From assembly GCA_029263095.1 (NCBI GenBank), contig JAJCYA010000054.1, forward strand, positions 16,400 to 80,399: 64,000 nucleotides of DNA, read 5' to 3'. Positions 49,807-59,168 of the stretch are shown here, one piece after another (positions within the stretch are counted from its first letter, which is position 1; every line of letters starts with the position of its first letter). Origin of the DNA: Acidimicrobiia bacterium. GTDB taxonomy: Bacteria; Actinomycetota; Acidimicrobiia; Spongiisociales; UBA11373. The notes under the pieces are model-generated. The model had not been told where the DNA came from, ran no database searches, and worked only from the letters and a program-made list of their open reading frames with translations. The position numbers were made by a program, and so were the translations under genes.

Positions 49807-50571
49807 TCACCCGACCGGTCGCTGCATCACCGTGTTGCGGTCGAGGGTCTGGATTGGCTCGAAGCCACGAGCGTCGTACAGGGATCGAGGACCACGGAAG
49901 AAATGAGATGCGCTCGGTTCGTTGCGTTCAGTGTGGGGATACGCCTCGATCCAGGATGCGCCCCGTGAGGCCGCATCGTCGATGACATGGTCAAGCAGGT
50001 GGGAGGCAACCCCGTGCTTCCTATATGGCGGAGCCACAACGAAACATGACACCCCAATTACGGATGGCGCGTCAGGTCCTTCGGGATCGACTGCTCGGTA
50101 GAAGTCGCCGTAGTCGGATCGTAGGGAAGCGTTCACCCAGCCGGCCGGTCTGTCGTCGACATAGGCCAGATACCCGAATGTGCCGTGGTTGCGGATTCGC
50201 TCGATCATGAGGGCCCGCTTCTCCTCCCACGGACGCTCGCCATCGCCCTCCGGATGGTGCGGTTCAATGCAATAGCAGGACGCCCAGCCTGGATTACCGG
50301 CGAAAGCTTCGTGGTCGAAGAAACTGAGCCAGTCACCGACGCGGTCCTCCGTGACGCGATGCACGGTCACCTCCCCGATCTCAGGCAGCCGCTCGGTTCC
50401 CCCTGTGAGCCGCTCGGTGGCCTCAGCTACGTTGCGGGCCCAGTTGCGAAGCGCCTCTTCGGAATACGACCAGTCGTGGCAGTCTTTGGCGTGGGCAACG
50501 CACAGATCGGCAATGCTCGCGGTGGTCTGGGCTTCGATCACCGCGTCACATCCAAAGCACTCGATCCTCAC
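49807..50571 (-). CDS. GNAT-family N-acetyltransferase with N-terminal Cys-containing domain
   Basis: A 254-residue protein. Residues 1-55 (MRIECFGCDAVIEAQ ... HAKDCHDWSYSEEALRNW) form a small domain with a CxxC, resembling DUF1059-like modules. The GNAT domain (about 68-254) has the acetyl-CoA loop VAPPYRKHGVASHLLDHVI and GVSCFVV strand. A PWEEKRALMIERIRN segment is shared by relatives. It would acetylate an amine substrate, unidentified. GTG start at 50571. The gene is divergent from the lipoprotein gene at 50699. Confidence 0.83.
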   Translation of the reverse strand: MRIECFGCDAVIEAQTTASIADLCVAHAKDCHDWSYSEEALRNWARNVAEATERLTGGTERLPEIGEVTVHRVTEDRVGDWLSFFDHEAFAGNPGWASCYCIEPHHPEGDGERPWEEKRALMIERIRNHGTFGYLAYVDDRPAGWVNASLRSDYGDFYRAVDPEGPDAPSVIGVSCFVVAPPYRKHGVASHLLDHVIDDAASRGASWIEAYPHTERNEPSASHFFRGPRSLYDARGFEPIQTLDRNTVMQRPVG

Positions 50572-50698
50572 CCGTCACCTCCTCGGCAGGCTTCCACGGT
50601 ACCGAACCCCCCCCAACGGGGCCACCAGGCGATCGGGGGACTGGTGGTCGCGCTTTGTCCGTACTATTGCTGTGCCGATCGGAGGTGTTGAAGACCGA

Positions 50699-51313
50699 AT
50701 GCGACGCACGTTCTTCGGTATCTGTTTGGTCCTTGCCGTCTCGGGATGTAGCAGCAGCGAGCTGTCCCTGACCGAGTATGTCGATCGGCTCAACGCCATC
50801 AACGGCGCAGGCCTACAGCAGTATCTGGAGCTACTCGGAAGCCCCCAGGGTCAGGTGCTTGTCGCCGAAGGGGCACAGATCGACGACTTCACTCCGCAGG
50901 ATCTACAGGCAGCTCTCAGAGCTGTGATCGGGATCGCGGTGGAGGTCAAGGAAGCCGCCGATGCCATTGATCCTCCCGATCAGGTCGCCGATTTCCACCA
51001 CCGCCTGTTTGACGATCAGTTCACCTTCTATGAGGAGGCGCTGGCCGCCCGGGCGGGCACCGCTGCGGACTGGGAGGAGCTCTCCGAGAGCCCAGAAATG
51101 ACGGATTACCGGGCTGCGATGGCCGAGGACAAGCAGGCGTGTCTCGACTTTCAGGCCGAGCTGGACGGCACCGCGGATCGTGGTGTCTTTGCAGACACGC
51201 CGTGGATACCGGGTGAGCTGAAGGAGATTGTCGATGTGGTTCTCGGCTGCGCATCCTTCCCCGAGAACGTCGAGGACCTGTACCGATATCCGCCGTCGAC
51301 ATCGACTCCCTAG
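50699..51313 (+). CDS. Predicted lipoprotein, unknown function
   Basis: A 204-residue secreted protein. MRRTFFGICLVLAVSGC is a lipoprotein signal with Cys17 in the lipobox VSGC. The mature part is acidic and helical (LSLTEYVDRLNAING, AVEVKEAADAIDPPDQVADFHHRLFDDQ) without a motif I recognise; it resembles actinobacterial lipoproteins annotated only as hypothetical. TACTAT at 50662-50667 may be its -10. GGAGG at 50681-50685 is rather far (13 bases) from the ATG. Confidence 0.75.
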   Translation: MRRTFFGICLVLAVSGCSSSELSLTEYVDRLNAINGAGLQQYLELLGSPQGQVLVAEGAQIDDFTPQDLQAALRAVIGIAVEVKEAADAIDPPDQVADFHHRLFDDQFTFYEEALAARAGTAADWEELSESPEMTDYRAAMAEDKQACLDFQAELDGTADRGVFADTPWIPGELKEIVDVVLGCASFPENVEDLYRYPPSTSTP

Positions 51314-51337
51314 ACCCGGGCCGACGCCGGCGTTACC

Positions 51338-51910
51338 TCACCAGTTCTCGTGTCGCACGGCGTCGTCACGCCTCGGTCGGTTGAGCGATGTAGACCGCCG
51401 GTCGGGCAACGGGTGGCCGACGGCTACCACGCCAACGAGTTCTACAGAGTTGGGGATGCCGAGGATCGCAGGCACTCCCGCGGCTCCGTGCCCGCCGTGG
51501 AATCCGGCCGCCAGACCCTCCTCAACTGCAGCCAACAACACTGCCATGAGGGCGGCTCCGGCATCGACCCACCACCATGGGATGGCGTCGAGGGCCGCTG
51601 GATCCTTGTCCGGCTCTGCATACCGCTCCCGATAGCGCTCCGGCTCCGTGCACAGAGCGAGGTGCTGACCGGCTGTGGACAGCCAGGGGTCGAATCCCCG
51701 TTCCGTGTACGACCGCTCGCCACATGCGTCTGCGATCTGGCGGATCCGTTCGGGTTTGGTGACCGAAACGATTGTGATGCCCTGCGCGTTGCCTGCGGTG
51801 GGGGCACGGGTGGCGGCAGCAGCGATGCGATCTGTGATCTCGGAACCGATCGGTGCACCGGTAAAGCGACGCACCATCCGACGACGGCGGAGAGCCTCGC
51901 CTACGTTCAT
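51338..51910 (-). CDS. Nitroreductase-family FMN protein
   Basis: A 190-residue nitroreductase-fold flavoprotein. RRRRMVRRFTGAPI at the N-terminus binds the FMN phosphate, AATRAPTAGNAQG follows, and VDAGAALMAVLLAAVEEGLAAGFHGG is the core helix. LGIPNSVELVGVVAVGHP completes the FMN site. The substrate is not predictable. Its ATG shares an A with the TAA stop of pntB (TAATG), so it belongs to the NADPH-related operon and may be supplied with NADPH by it. Confidence 0.83.
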   Translation of the reverse strand: MNVGEALRRRRMVRRFTGAPIGSEITDRIAAAATRAPTAGNAQGITIVSVTKPERIRQIADACGERSYTERGFDPWLSTAGQHLALCTEPERYRERYAEPDKDPAALDAIPWWWVDAGAALMAVLLAAVEEGLAAGFHGGHGAAGVPAILGIPNSVELVGVVAVGHPLPDRRSTSLNRPRRDDAVRHENW

Positions 51911-53277
51911 TACACGTCCTCGAGGGCGCTCCCGAGACTGGTCAGCGCCTGCTTGGCGTCGGAGAACAGCATCCGTGTGCCGTCGCGGTAGAAGAGTGGA
52001 TTGTCGATGCCGGCGAATCCCGGGCTGAGGCTGCGCTTGATGACGACGACCATGGCGGCGTGGTCGACCTCGATGATCGGCATGCCGTAAATCGGACTTC
52101 CGGCATCATCGCGTGCCGATGGATTGACCACATCGTTGGCGCCCAGGACCAGAACAACGTCGGTGCGGGGCAGCAGGTTGTTGGTCTGGTCGAGGTCGAG
52201 CAGCTGGTCGTACGGGACGTCGGCCTCGGCCAGCAGCACGTTCATGTGGCCCGGCATGCGTCCGGCGACGGGATGGATGCCGTAGGCGACCTTGACTCCC
52301 TTTGCTTCCAGGGCGCTTGCCACTTCGCGTGTCGCATGCTGGGCCTGAGCAACTGCCAATCCGTAACCGGGGACGACGACTACCTGGGAGGCATATGCCA
52401 GAGCGATGGCCAGATCCTCGGGGGTGGTGGTTGTGACATCCCCACCCGTCGGACCGGATGCTCCGGCTTCGACTCCGAATCCTCCGAACAGCACGTTGCC
52501 GAGGGTGCGGTTCATGGCCTCCGTCATGATCTTGGTGAGAATCAGACCGGAAGCACCGACGAGTGCTCCTCCGATGATGAGTGCCGAGTTGGAGATCACG
52601 AAGCCCGTTGCGGCCGCCGCCATCCCCGACAGAGAGTTGAGCAGGGCGATGACGACCGGCATGTCTGCCCCTCCGATTGGGATCACCGCCAGAACGCCCA
52701 AGACGAGAGCGACCGCGCCGATTATCCAGAAGGGGAGTGGGTCCTGACTGATCTGGGTGAATACTCCGGCGGTGACGACTCCGATGGCGAGGAGACCGTT
52801 GAAGAGCTTCTGCCCGGGGAACGTGACTGGCGAACCTCCGATGAGGCCCTGGAGCTTGGCGTAGGCGACGAAGCTGCCGGTAAAGGTGATGGCCCCGATT
52901 AGGACCGAGACAATGATCGAGATCATCGTCTCGGTTGGAAGTTCGAGCCCGTCCGCCTTTACGAACTCGGCTCCGGCCACGAGCGCTGAGGCGATTCCGC
53001 CGAATCCGTTAAACGCCGCGACCAGCTGGGGCATGGCGGTCATCTGCACCCTCACAGCGGTGAACCCTCCGAGGAGGGCGCCGACGGCCAGACCGGGTCC
53101 GAGAATCGACCACGAGACCTCCGCATCGACCAGGGTCACGATGACTGCCATGAGCATGCCGGCTGCTGCGATCGTGTTGCCGGAACGGGCGGTCCGGGGC
53201 GATCCGAGGCGCTTGAGGCCGAGGATGAACGCAACAGCGGCCACCAGGTACAGGAGAGCTCTGGTGTCGATGCTCAT
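51910..53277 (-). CDS. pntB: NAD(P) transhydrogenase subunit beta
   Basis: A 455-residue PntB. The N-terminal half (to about residue 265) has about eight membrane helices, including the proton-channel segments GGFTAVRVQMTAMPQLVAAFNGFGG. The C-terminal NADP(H)-binding domain III has VVVPGYGLAVAQAQH, YGIHPVAGRMPGHMNVLLAEA and LGANDVVNPSA. It couples proton entry to hydride transfer from NADH to NADP+. It overlaps pntA2 by ATGA. Confidence 0.96.
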   Translation of the reverse strand: MSIDTRALLYLVAAVAFILGLKRLGSPRTARSGNTIAAAGMLMAVIVTLVDAEVSWSILGPGLAVGALLGGFTAVRVQMTAMPQLVAAFNGFGGIASALVAGAEFVKADGLELPTETMISIIVSVLIGAITFTGSFVAYAKLQGLIGGSPVTFPGQKLFNGLLAIGVVTAGVFTQISQDPLPFWIIGAVALVLGVLAVIPIGGADMPVVIALLNSLSGMAAAATGFVISNSALIIGGALVGASGLILTKIMTEAMNRTLGNVLFGGFGVEAGASGPTGGDVTTTTPEDLAIALAYASQVVVVPGYGLAVAQAQHATREVASALEAKGVKVAYGIHPVAGRMPGHMNVLLAEADVPYDQLLDLDQTNNLLPRTDVVLVLGANDVVNPSARDDAGSPIYGMPIIEVDHAAMVVVIKRSLSPGFAGIDNPLFYRDGTRMLFSDAKQALTSLGSALEDV

Positions 53278-53585
53278 TTGCCGTCCTCCGCCCGTTTGGG
53301 CTTGCGGAACATTCCGAGCATTCGATCGGTGACCAGGAATCCGCCGACGACGTTGACGGTGGCGGTGACGACGGCGACGAAGGCGAGGATCGATCCGAGA
53401 GTGCCGCTACCGGCCCCGGTGGCGATGATGGCGCCCACGATCGTGATGCCCGAGATGGCGTTTGAACCCGACATGAGCGGGGTGTGCAGGGTCGGCGGCA
53501 CCTTGGTGATGAGCTCGAAGCCGACGAAGGCGGCGAGTACGAAGACGATGACCCCGACGACAACCGGGCTGAGAACTTCGGGCAT
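53274..53585 (-). CDS. pntA2: NAD(P) transhydrogenase subunit alpha part 2 (membrane)
   Basis: A 103-residue membrane subunit with about three helices: VVGVIVFVLAAFVGFELI, TPLMSGSNAISGITIVGAI (the conserved signature) and LAFVAVVTATVNVVGGF. It is the membrane part that is fused to the NAD domain in E. coli PntA but separate here. Start overlaps the pntA1 stop (TGATG). Confidence 0.94.
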   Translation of the reverse strand: MPEVLSPVVVGVIVFVLAAFVGFELITKVPPTLHTPLMSGSNAISGITIVGAIIATGAGSGTLGSILAFVAVVTATVNVVGGFLVTDRMLGMFRKPKRAEDGK

Positions 53586-54697
53586 CAGTTGGTCCCTCCC
53601 AGGGCCTGGCGGACGCGTTCCTGGGTTATCTGCCCCGATCGAACCACGCAAGTCTCCCGGGCAATCTCGTCGTCGGGATCCTCATCGGCACCGTTCTCAC
53701 CGAACAGGTGCTCGATGAGCGAGGTGACGTTCCTGCTGTACATCTCGCTGGCATGTGCCGGCGTACGGGAGGGGAGGTCGAGTGGCCCGTGGATATCGAC
53801 TCCCCCGTGGTCGACGATCTCACCCGCCTTGGTGAGTTCGCAGTTCCCACCCGTGGATGCAGCGAGGTCGACGACTACTCCGCCGAGCTTCATGGACTCG
53901 ACCATCTCTGTCGTGATGAGAATGGGCGCCTTCCGCCCGGGTACCTGGGCAGTAGTGATGACAACATCGGATTGGGCGACGGCTGCGGCGAGCGCTTCCA
54001 ATTGAGCGGCCTTTGTGGCTTCGTCCACCTCCGCGGCATATCCGCCACTGGTCTCGGATTCGTCCACGACGGGTCCGCCGACGAAGGAGGCACCGAGACT
54101 CTCGACCTGTTCGCGGGCGGCGGGGCGGATGTCGTACCCCGACACGACTGCGCCGAGACGGCGGGCAGTAGCGATGGCTTGGAGGCCTGCCACTCCTGCG
54201 CCGAGTACGAGCACCTTGGCCGGTCGGATCGTGCCTGCAGCAGTCATCAACATTGGGAAGAACCTGGGCGAGGCCGATGCCGCCAGCAACACGGCCTCGT
54301 AGCCGGCCACCGTGGCCTGGCTGCTGAGCGCGTCCATCGACTGAGCCTGCGTAGTCCTGGGGACGAATTCCATGGCATATACCGTTCCCCCGGCGTCGGC
54401 GAACGCCTGCATCTCGCCTGGGGATCCGAGTGGATCCATGAATCCGAGGGCGCGTTCAGCGCCAGCAGCGTCCGTAGCGGTCAGCGGTCCGACGCCCACA
54501 AGGAGGTCGCAACCAGTCGAGTCTTCGACGGCCCCGCCCGCTTCACGGTATTCGGAATCCGAAAACCCGGACTCGGCGCCCGCTCCCGGGGGCACAACGA
54601 CCTCGTGTCCGGAAGCGACGAGGGAGGCGACAGCTTTGGGTACGAGAGCGACCCGGCGTTCGTCAGGCAGTATCTCTCGGTGAACTCTGATCTTCAT
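53585..54697 (-). CDS. pntA1: NAD(P) transhydrogenase subunit alpha part 1 (NAD-binding)
   Basis: A 370-residue domain I protein of the alanine dehydrogenase/PNT family. The N-terminus KIRVHREILPDERRVALVP, the substrate loop FVPRTTQAQSMDALSSQATVAGY, the NAD Rossmann motif VLVLGAGVAGLQAIATARRLGA and the RPAAREQVESLGA loop are all present. It takes hydride from NADH. The short C-terminal tail after residue 340 leads to the separate membrane subunit. Upstream lies a 49-bp gap to the flavin reductase gene. Confidence 0.95.
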   Translation of the reverse strand: MKIRVHREILPDERRVALVPKAVASLVASGHEVVVPPGAGAESGFSDSEYREAGGAVEDSTGCDLLVGVGPLTATDAAGAERALGFMDPLGSPGEMQAFADAGGTVYAMEFVPRTTQAQSMDALSSQATVAGYEAVLLAASASPRFFPMLMTAAGTIRPAKVLVLGAGVAGLQAIATARRLGAVVSGYDIRPAAREQVESLGASFVGGPVVDESETSGGYAAEVDEATKAAQLEALAAAVAQSDVVITTAQVPGRKAPILITTEMVESMKLGGVVVDLAASTGGNCELTKAGEIVDHGGVDIHGPLDLPSRTPAHASEMYSRNVTSLIEHLFGENGADEDPDDEIARETCVVRSGQITQERVRQALGGTN

Positions 54698-54746
54698 CCG
54701 AGCCGCAAGGCTAACGACCTCACAGCCGACGTTGTCTGACCCTGGG

Positions 54747-56159
54747 CTAGATGCCGTACGCCTCCAAGAGCCGCAGCCAGACTTCGCTCTGGGTCGGGAA
54801 TGCCGGGATGGCGTGCCAGAGCGTCTCGAGGGGAATCTCGGCGACAATGGCGATGGTCGCGGCATGGATCATCTCGGCGGTCTCCGGCCCCACAAAGGTC
54901 GCACCGACGATGACCTTGCGGTCTTCATCAACGACGATCCTGCATGTGCCACGTATCCCGCGTCCCAATGCCGCGGAGCCCGCGACGTGACCGAGTTCAT
55001 AGTCGACCGATCGCACATCCAGTCCCTGCTCGCGAGCTGCTGCTTCAGTGAGGCCGACTGCGGCCACGTTGGGGTCGGTGAATACGACACGAGGAATCGC
55101 CGTGATGTCACCGAAGGCTGTGAGCTGACTACCGCGTCCGGCGATGTTGTCACCTGCGACCCGGGCTTGGTATTTGCCGGTGTGCGTAAGAAGGGCCCGG
55201 CCGTTTACATCTCCGACCGCGTAGAGCCACTCTCCGTCGACCCCCGTTGATCGGAGCGCGTCGTCGACTTCGACGAATCGACCCGGTTCGAGACCAACCG
55301 CATCCAGGCCGATGTCGGCCGTGTTGGGGCTGCGCCCGACCGCGACCAGGACCTCATCGGCCACGACAATCGAATCGTCCGACAGCGTCACTGTGATGGG
55401 TCCATCTGCGCCTTGTCGCTCCACCGAGGTCACCGCCGTTCCCAGCATTACGTCGATGCCGAGACGCTCGAATGCGGCCTTGAGTTGCTCGCCCGCAAAT
55501 GGCTCCTCGCGCGGCAGGAGCTGGTCCTGCATCTCAACGATGGTGACTTCGTCGGCACCGAGCGACTTCCAGGCCTGGCCCAGTTCCGAGCCGACAACTC
55601 CGCCTCCTATGACAAGCAGCCGGCGCGGTACGTCCTTGGCCGTCGTTGCGGCGCGGTTGTCCCACACGCCCGCCTCCGCCAGGCCGGGGATCGGGGGCCA
55701 AGCGGCGCCCGATCCGGTGGCGATGATCACGGCACTGGATGCCTCGTAGTGGGACGTTGTCCCGTCGGAGTCCTCCACCGAAACGGTCCGCTCGCCGGTG
55801 AGCCGGCCGTGGCCGCGAATCACGTGGAGTCCCACGCTTTCGGCCCAGGCGACCTGGCCGGCATCGTCGAAGTCGGCGGCGAGTCGGTCACGTCGTTCCA
55901 GTACTGCCTCGACGTCGATAGACCCGGTCACTGCCGCCGACGCCCCAGGTGCTCGGAGCGCGGCTGCCACCGCTTCTGCCGGCCTCAGCAGGGCTTTGGA
56001 GGGCATGCATGCCCAGTACGTGCATTCGCCGCCGAGGAGTTCGTGCTCGATCAGGCCGACGCGCAGACCATTGACCGCAGCTCGGTCGCCGGCCACCTCA
56101 CCGGCGGGACCGCCACCGATGATGAGCACGTCGAATTCGCGATTGAGGGCTTCTTTCAC
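54747..56159 (-). CDS. FAD-dependent pyridine nucleotide-disulfide oxidoreductase
   Basis: A 470-residue class I flavin disulfide reductase. FAD motif LIIGGGPAGEVAGDRAA at residues 11-27, redox pair GGECTYWACMPSKAL, NAD(P) motif LLVIGGGVVGSELGQAW, second FAD motif WLYAVGDVNGRALLTH and a full dimerisation domain. The Cys are spaced C-x4-C as in dihydrolipoamide, mercuric or mycothione reductases. The C-terminal HxxxxE catalytic pair is replaced by HAIPAFPTQSEVW, a Gln-Ser-Glu variant. Substrate unclear; neighbours pnt, zwf and gnd suggest NADPH use. GTG 56159 has AGGA in position. Confidence 0.87.
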   Translation of the reverse strand: MKEALNREFDVLIIGGGPAGEVAGDRAAVNGLRVGLIEHELLGGECTYWACMPSKALLRPAEAVAAALRAPGASAAVTGSIDVEAVLERRDRLAADFDDAGQVAWAESVGLHVIRGHGRLTGERTVSVEDSDGTTSHYEASSAVIIATGSGAAWPPIPGLAEAGVWDNRAATTAKDVPRRLLVIGGGVVGSELGQAWKSLGADEVTIVEMQDQLLPREEPFAGEQLKAAFERLGIDVMLGTAVTSVERQGADGPITVTLSDDSIVVADEVLVAVGRSPNTADIGLDAVGLEPGRFVEVDDALRSTGVDGEWLYAVGDVNGRALLTHTGKYQARVAGDNIAGRGSQLTAFGDITAIPRVVFTDPNVAAVGLTEAAAREQGLDVRSVDYELGHVAGSAALGRGIRGTCRIVVDEDRKVIVGATFVGPETAEMIHAATIAIVAEIPLETLWHAIPAFPTQSEVWLRLLEAYGI

Positions 56160-56256
56160 TTTGCTTCCTGGTGTGACATCCCCCAGCCCAACAGTCTGCG
56201 GAGACAGACGATTCCACCAGAAGCTCGAAACGGTCCCGCTCGACCTATTGCCGGGC

Positions 56257-57699
56257 CTACTGGGGGGCCGTCGCCCAGTTCGTGACGTCCGGGCCCAGCA
56301 GGTCGCGTGCAGCCTCCGGTCCCCAGGATCCGGCCGGGTACGGGTGGGGCCCGAAGGGAGTCTCGACGATAGGTGTGTAGAGCCTCCAGGCCTCCTCCAC
56401 CTCGTCGGATCGCACAAACAGGGTCTGGTCTCCTTCAACGACATCTGCCAGAAGGGTCTCGTATGCCTCGGGGATGTCACCGAATGCCTCGCTGTAGGAG
56501 AAGTGGAGGGGGATCGTCCGGAGCCGACCCGAATCACCAGGCTCCTTGACCTCGATTTCGAGCGAGAAGCCCTCATCGGGCTGCAATGTGAGGTGTAGAA
56601 CGTCGGAGTGTTCGATACAGCCATCGGACTTGCCGTGGATGAGACAAATGGGCGGCCTGCGGAACGTGACGGCGATCTGAGTCGTGCGCTCCTTCATCGC
56701 CTTGCCGGTTCGGAGGAAGAAGGGCACTCCTTGCCATCGCCAACTGTCGAGATCCAGGCGGATGGCCGCAAAGGTGGCGGTGTCGGAGTCGGCGGCGACA
56801 TCGGCGGCATCCCGATAGGCTCCGATGAGTTCGGTGCCGATCCGACCCTCCCCGTACTGTCCGAGGACGACGTCATCCGGGTTGATCCCTCGGATCGAAC
56901 GCAGCACCTTTACCTTCTCGTCGCGGATTGCATCTGCTGCGAACGTGACCGGGGTCTCCATGGCGACCAGCGTCAGGAGCTGAGTGAGGTGGTTCTGGAT
57001 CATGTCTCGCAGTGCACCGGCGCGGTCGTAGTAGCCGCCGCGTTCGCCCACGCCGAGGGATTCGGCAACGGTGATCTCGACTCGTTCGACCCGGTCTCGG
57101 TTCCACGAGGCCTCGAAAATCGGGTTGGTGAATCGGAACACGAGCAGGTTCTGCACAGTCTCCTTCCCGAGGTAGTGGTCGATCCGGTAGACCTGGGATT
57201 CGTCGAAGTGACGGTGGACCACAGAGTTCAGTTCACGGGCTGATTCCAGCTCGCGGCCGAACGGCTTTTCGATCACCAACCGCGTCCAGCCAGGAGATTG
57301 GGCAAGACCCGCTTCCCCGAGCCGCTCGATTGCGATCGGGAAAACGGAGGGGGGCAGGGCGAGGTAGAAGACGCGGTTCCCCGACAGACCGTGCTCCCGC
57401 TCGATCTCTTCGATTCGATCGGCCAGGGCCGAGTAGTCGCCTTCCTTTGGTATCTGCTCGTAGTGGAGGAAGTCGTCACACCATTTGTCGGTATCGGGGC
57501 CGGTTGCGCCGGCGGCTTCGAGATCCAACCGGGATGTGGCGCGAAAGCTCTCGTCGTTCAGGTCGCCGGTGGCGACGCCTAGGACGACGACCTGAGAATC
57601 CTGATCTGCCACGAGCGAACGGATTGCAGGAAGCAGTTTGCGACTGAAGAGGTCCCCCGTGGCACCGACGACGACGAAGAGATGTGGAGTGAGGCTCAT
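56257..57699 (-). CDS. zwf: Glucose-6-phosphate 1-dehydrogenase
   Basis: A 480-residue G6PDH. The NADP motif is VVVGATGDLFSRKLLPA, the substrate-binding motif is YRIDHYLGKETVQN (about residues 168-181), followed by ESLGVGERGGYYDRAGALRDMIQNHLTQ. It oxidises glucose-6-phosphate to 6-phosphogluconolactone with formation of NADPH. ATG 57699 overlaps the gnd stop by ATGA. No lactonase gene is adjacent. Confidence 0.97.
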   Translation of the reverse strand: MSLTPHLFVVVGATGDLFSRKLLPAIRSLVADQDSQVVVLGVATGDLNDESFRATSRLDLEAAGATGPDTDKWCDDFLHYEQIPKEGDYSALADRIEEIEREHGLSGNRVFYLALPPSVFPIAIERLGEAGLAQSPGWTRLVIEKPFGRELESARELNSVVHRHFDESQVYRIDHYLGKETVQNLLVFRFTNPIFEASWNRDRVERVEITVAESLGVGERGGYYDRAGALRDMIQNHLTQLLTLVAMETPVTFAADAIRDEKVKVLRSIRGINPDDVVLGQYGEGRIGTELIGAYRDAADVAADSDTATFAAIRLDLDSWRWQGVPFFLRTGKAMKERTTQIAVTFRRPPICLIHGKSDGCIEHSDVLHLTLQPDEGFSLEIEVKEPGDSGRLRTIPLHFSYSEAFGDIPEAYETLLADVVEGDQTLFVRSDEVEEAWRLYTPIVETPFGPHPYPAGSWGPEAARDLLGPDVTNWATAPQ

Positions 57700-59147
57700 G
57701 CTGAGTATGAACCCGCGGAGACCCCTCCACCCTTCCCGGTCCAATCGGAGTGGAACCACTCACCGCGCGGCCGATCGGTCCGCTCGTAGCTGTGGGCACC
57801 GAAATAGTCGCGCAACGCTTGGATGAGATTGGCCGGGAGACGGGCCGTTCGGTAGGAGTCGAAGAAGGCAAGCGCTGAGGAGTAGGCGGGCACCGGGATC
57901 CCGGCCGTGATGGCTCGGGCAACCGTGCGGCGCCACGCATCCTGGGCAGATCCCACCGCATCACCGAATCCGGGATCGAGCAGCAGATTCGAGAGGCTGG
58001 AGTCGGTGGTGAAGGCGTCGCGTATCCGTTCGAGGAACGCCGCCCTGATGATGCACCCTTCTCGCCACATGAGGGCAATGCTTCCGAAATCGAGTTCCCA
58101 GTCGTATTCGGATCCGGCAGCTCTCATGAGCATGAACCCCTGCGTGTACGAGACGATTTTGGAGGCATAGAGAGCCGACTCGAGTTCCGCCAGGATTACC
58201 GCACGATCACCCGGGATCTCCGGGTCGGGTCCCGATAGCGATCGAGATGCCGCGGTTCGCTCTTCTTTGAGCGCCGACACCGATCTGGCAAACACGGCAT
58301 CGGCCGCCAGGGTCACCGGCGATCCCAGTCCGAGACCCGATTCGACGGTCCACCGCCCGGTGCCCTTCTGGCCGGCTGCGTCCAGAATCTGCTCTAGGAG
58401 CGGCTGGCCATCCTCGCGGTACCTCATGACGTCGGCTGTGATTTCGACGAGATACGACTCGAGTCGGCCGTCGTTCCATCCGTCGAAGACGTCGGCCATC
58501 TCGTCATGAGACATCCCCAGTCCGCGGTGCATGATGTCGTAGGCCTCGGCGAGGAGTTGGATGTCTCCGTACTCGATTCCGTTGTGAACCATCTTTACGT
58601 AATGTCCGGCGCCGCTTGGCCCTATCCAGTCGCAGCACGGTGTCCCGTCCCCCACCTTGGCGGCGATCCCCTGAAGAACACCTCGGACCTGTGGCCACGC
58701 CTCCAGTGACCCACCGGGCATGATCGAAGGGCCGTGGCGTGCTCCTTCCTCGCCTCCTGAGATGCCGGCGCCTACGAACAGGAGGCCCTCCGCTTCGAGC
58801 CGCTCGGCCCGACGAATCGAATCCTCGAAGTACGAGTTACCTCCGTCGATGATGATGTCTCCAGGGCCGAGATGGGGGACGAGCTCCTCGATGACCGCAT
58901 CAACGGCGGACCCGGCCTTGACCATGAGGACGATCCGGCGCGGAATTGTCAATGCGGTCGCCAGGGCCTCTACGGTGTCCGCCCCCGTGATCGTCATCCC
59001 GGCTGCGGGCCCTCCGAGGAACTCGCTCGTGCGTTCCGTCGTCCTGTTGTAGACCACCACGTGGAATCCGTGATCGGCCATGTTCATCGCCAGGTTCTGC
59101 CCCATGACCGCCAAACCGACAAGGCCGATGTTCTGTGAGTTCGACAC
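57696..59147 (-). CDS. gnd: 6-phosphogluconate dehydrogenase, decarboxylating
   Basis: A 483-residue, full-length 6PGDH. NADP motif IGLVGLAVMGQNLAMNMADHG at the N-terminus, the catalytic stretch GISGGEEGARHGPSIMPGG and KMVHNGIEYGDIQLLAEAYD with the active Lys, and the C-terminal FHSDWTG tail. Conserved MWREGCIIRAAFLERI confirms the long homodimeric form. It converts 6-phosphogluconate to ribulose-5-phosphate, CO2 and NADPH. It starts 21 bp after the M1 peptidase stop. Confidence 0.97.
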   Translation of the reverse strand: MSNSQNIGLVGLAVMGQNLAMNMADHGFHVVVYNRTTERTSEFLGGPAAGMTITGADTVEALATALTIPRRIVLMVKAGSAVDAVIEELVPHLGPGDIIIDGGNSYFEDSIRRAERLEAEGLLFVGAGISGGEEGARHGPSIMPGGSLEAWPQVRGVLQGIAAKVGDGTPCCDWIGPSGAGHYVKMVHNGIEYGDIQLLAEAYDIMHRGLGMSHDEMADVFDGWNDGRLESYLVEITADVMRYREDGQPLLEQILDAAGQKGTGRWTVESGLGLGSPVTLAADAVFARSVSALKEERTAASRSLSGPDPEIPGDRAVILAELESALYASKIVSYTQGFMLMRAAGSEYDWELDFGSIALMWREGCIIRAAFLERIRDAFTTDSSLSNLLLDPGFGDAVGSAQDAWRRTVARAITAGIPVPAYSSALAFFDSYRTARLPANLIQALRDYFGAHSYERTDRPRGEWFHSDWTGKGGGVSAGSYSA

Positions 59148-59168
59148 GCCGTAGAGGCTACCGGTGGC

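Noticed and set aside
49721..49906. Short plus-strand frame after the HNH motif as a second frameshifted tail of the DUF222 gene
   Set aside because: The match to a DUF222 C-terminus was not convincing by eye, so only one frameshift is called.
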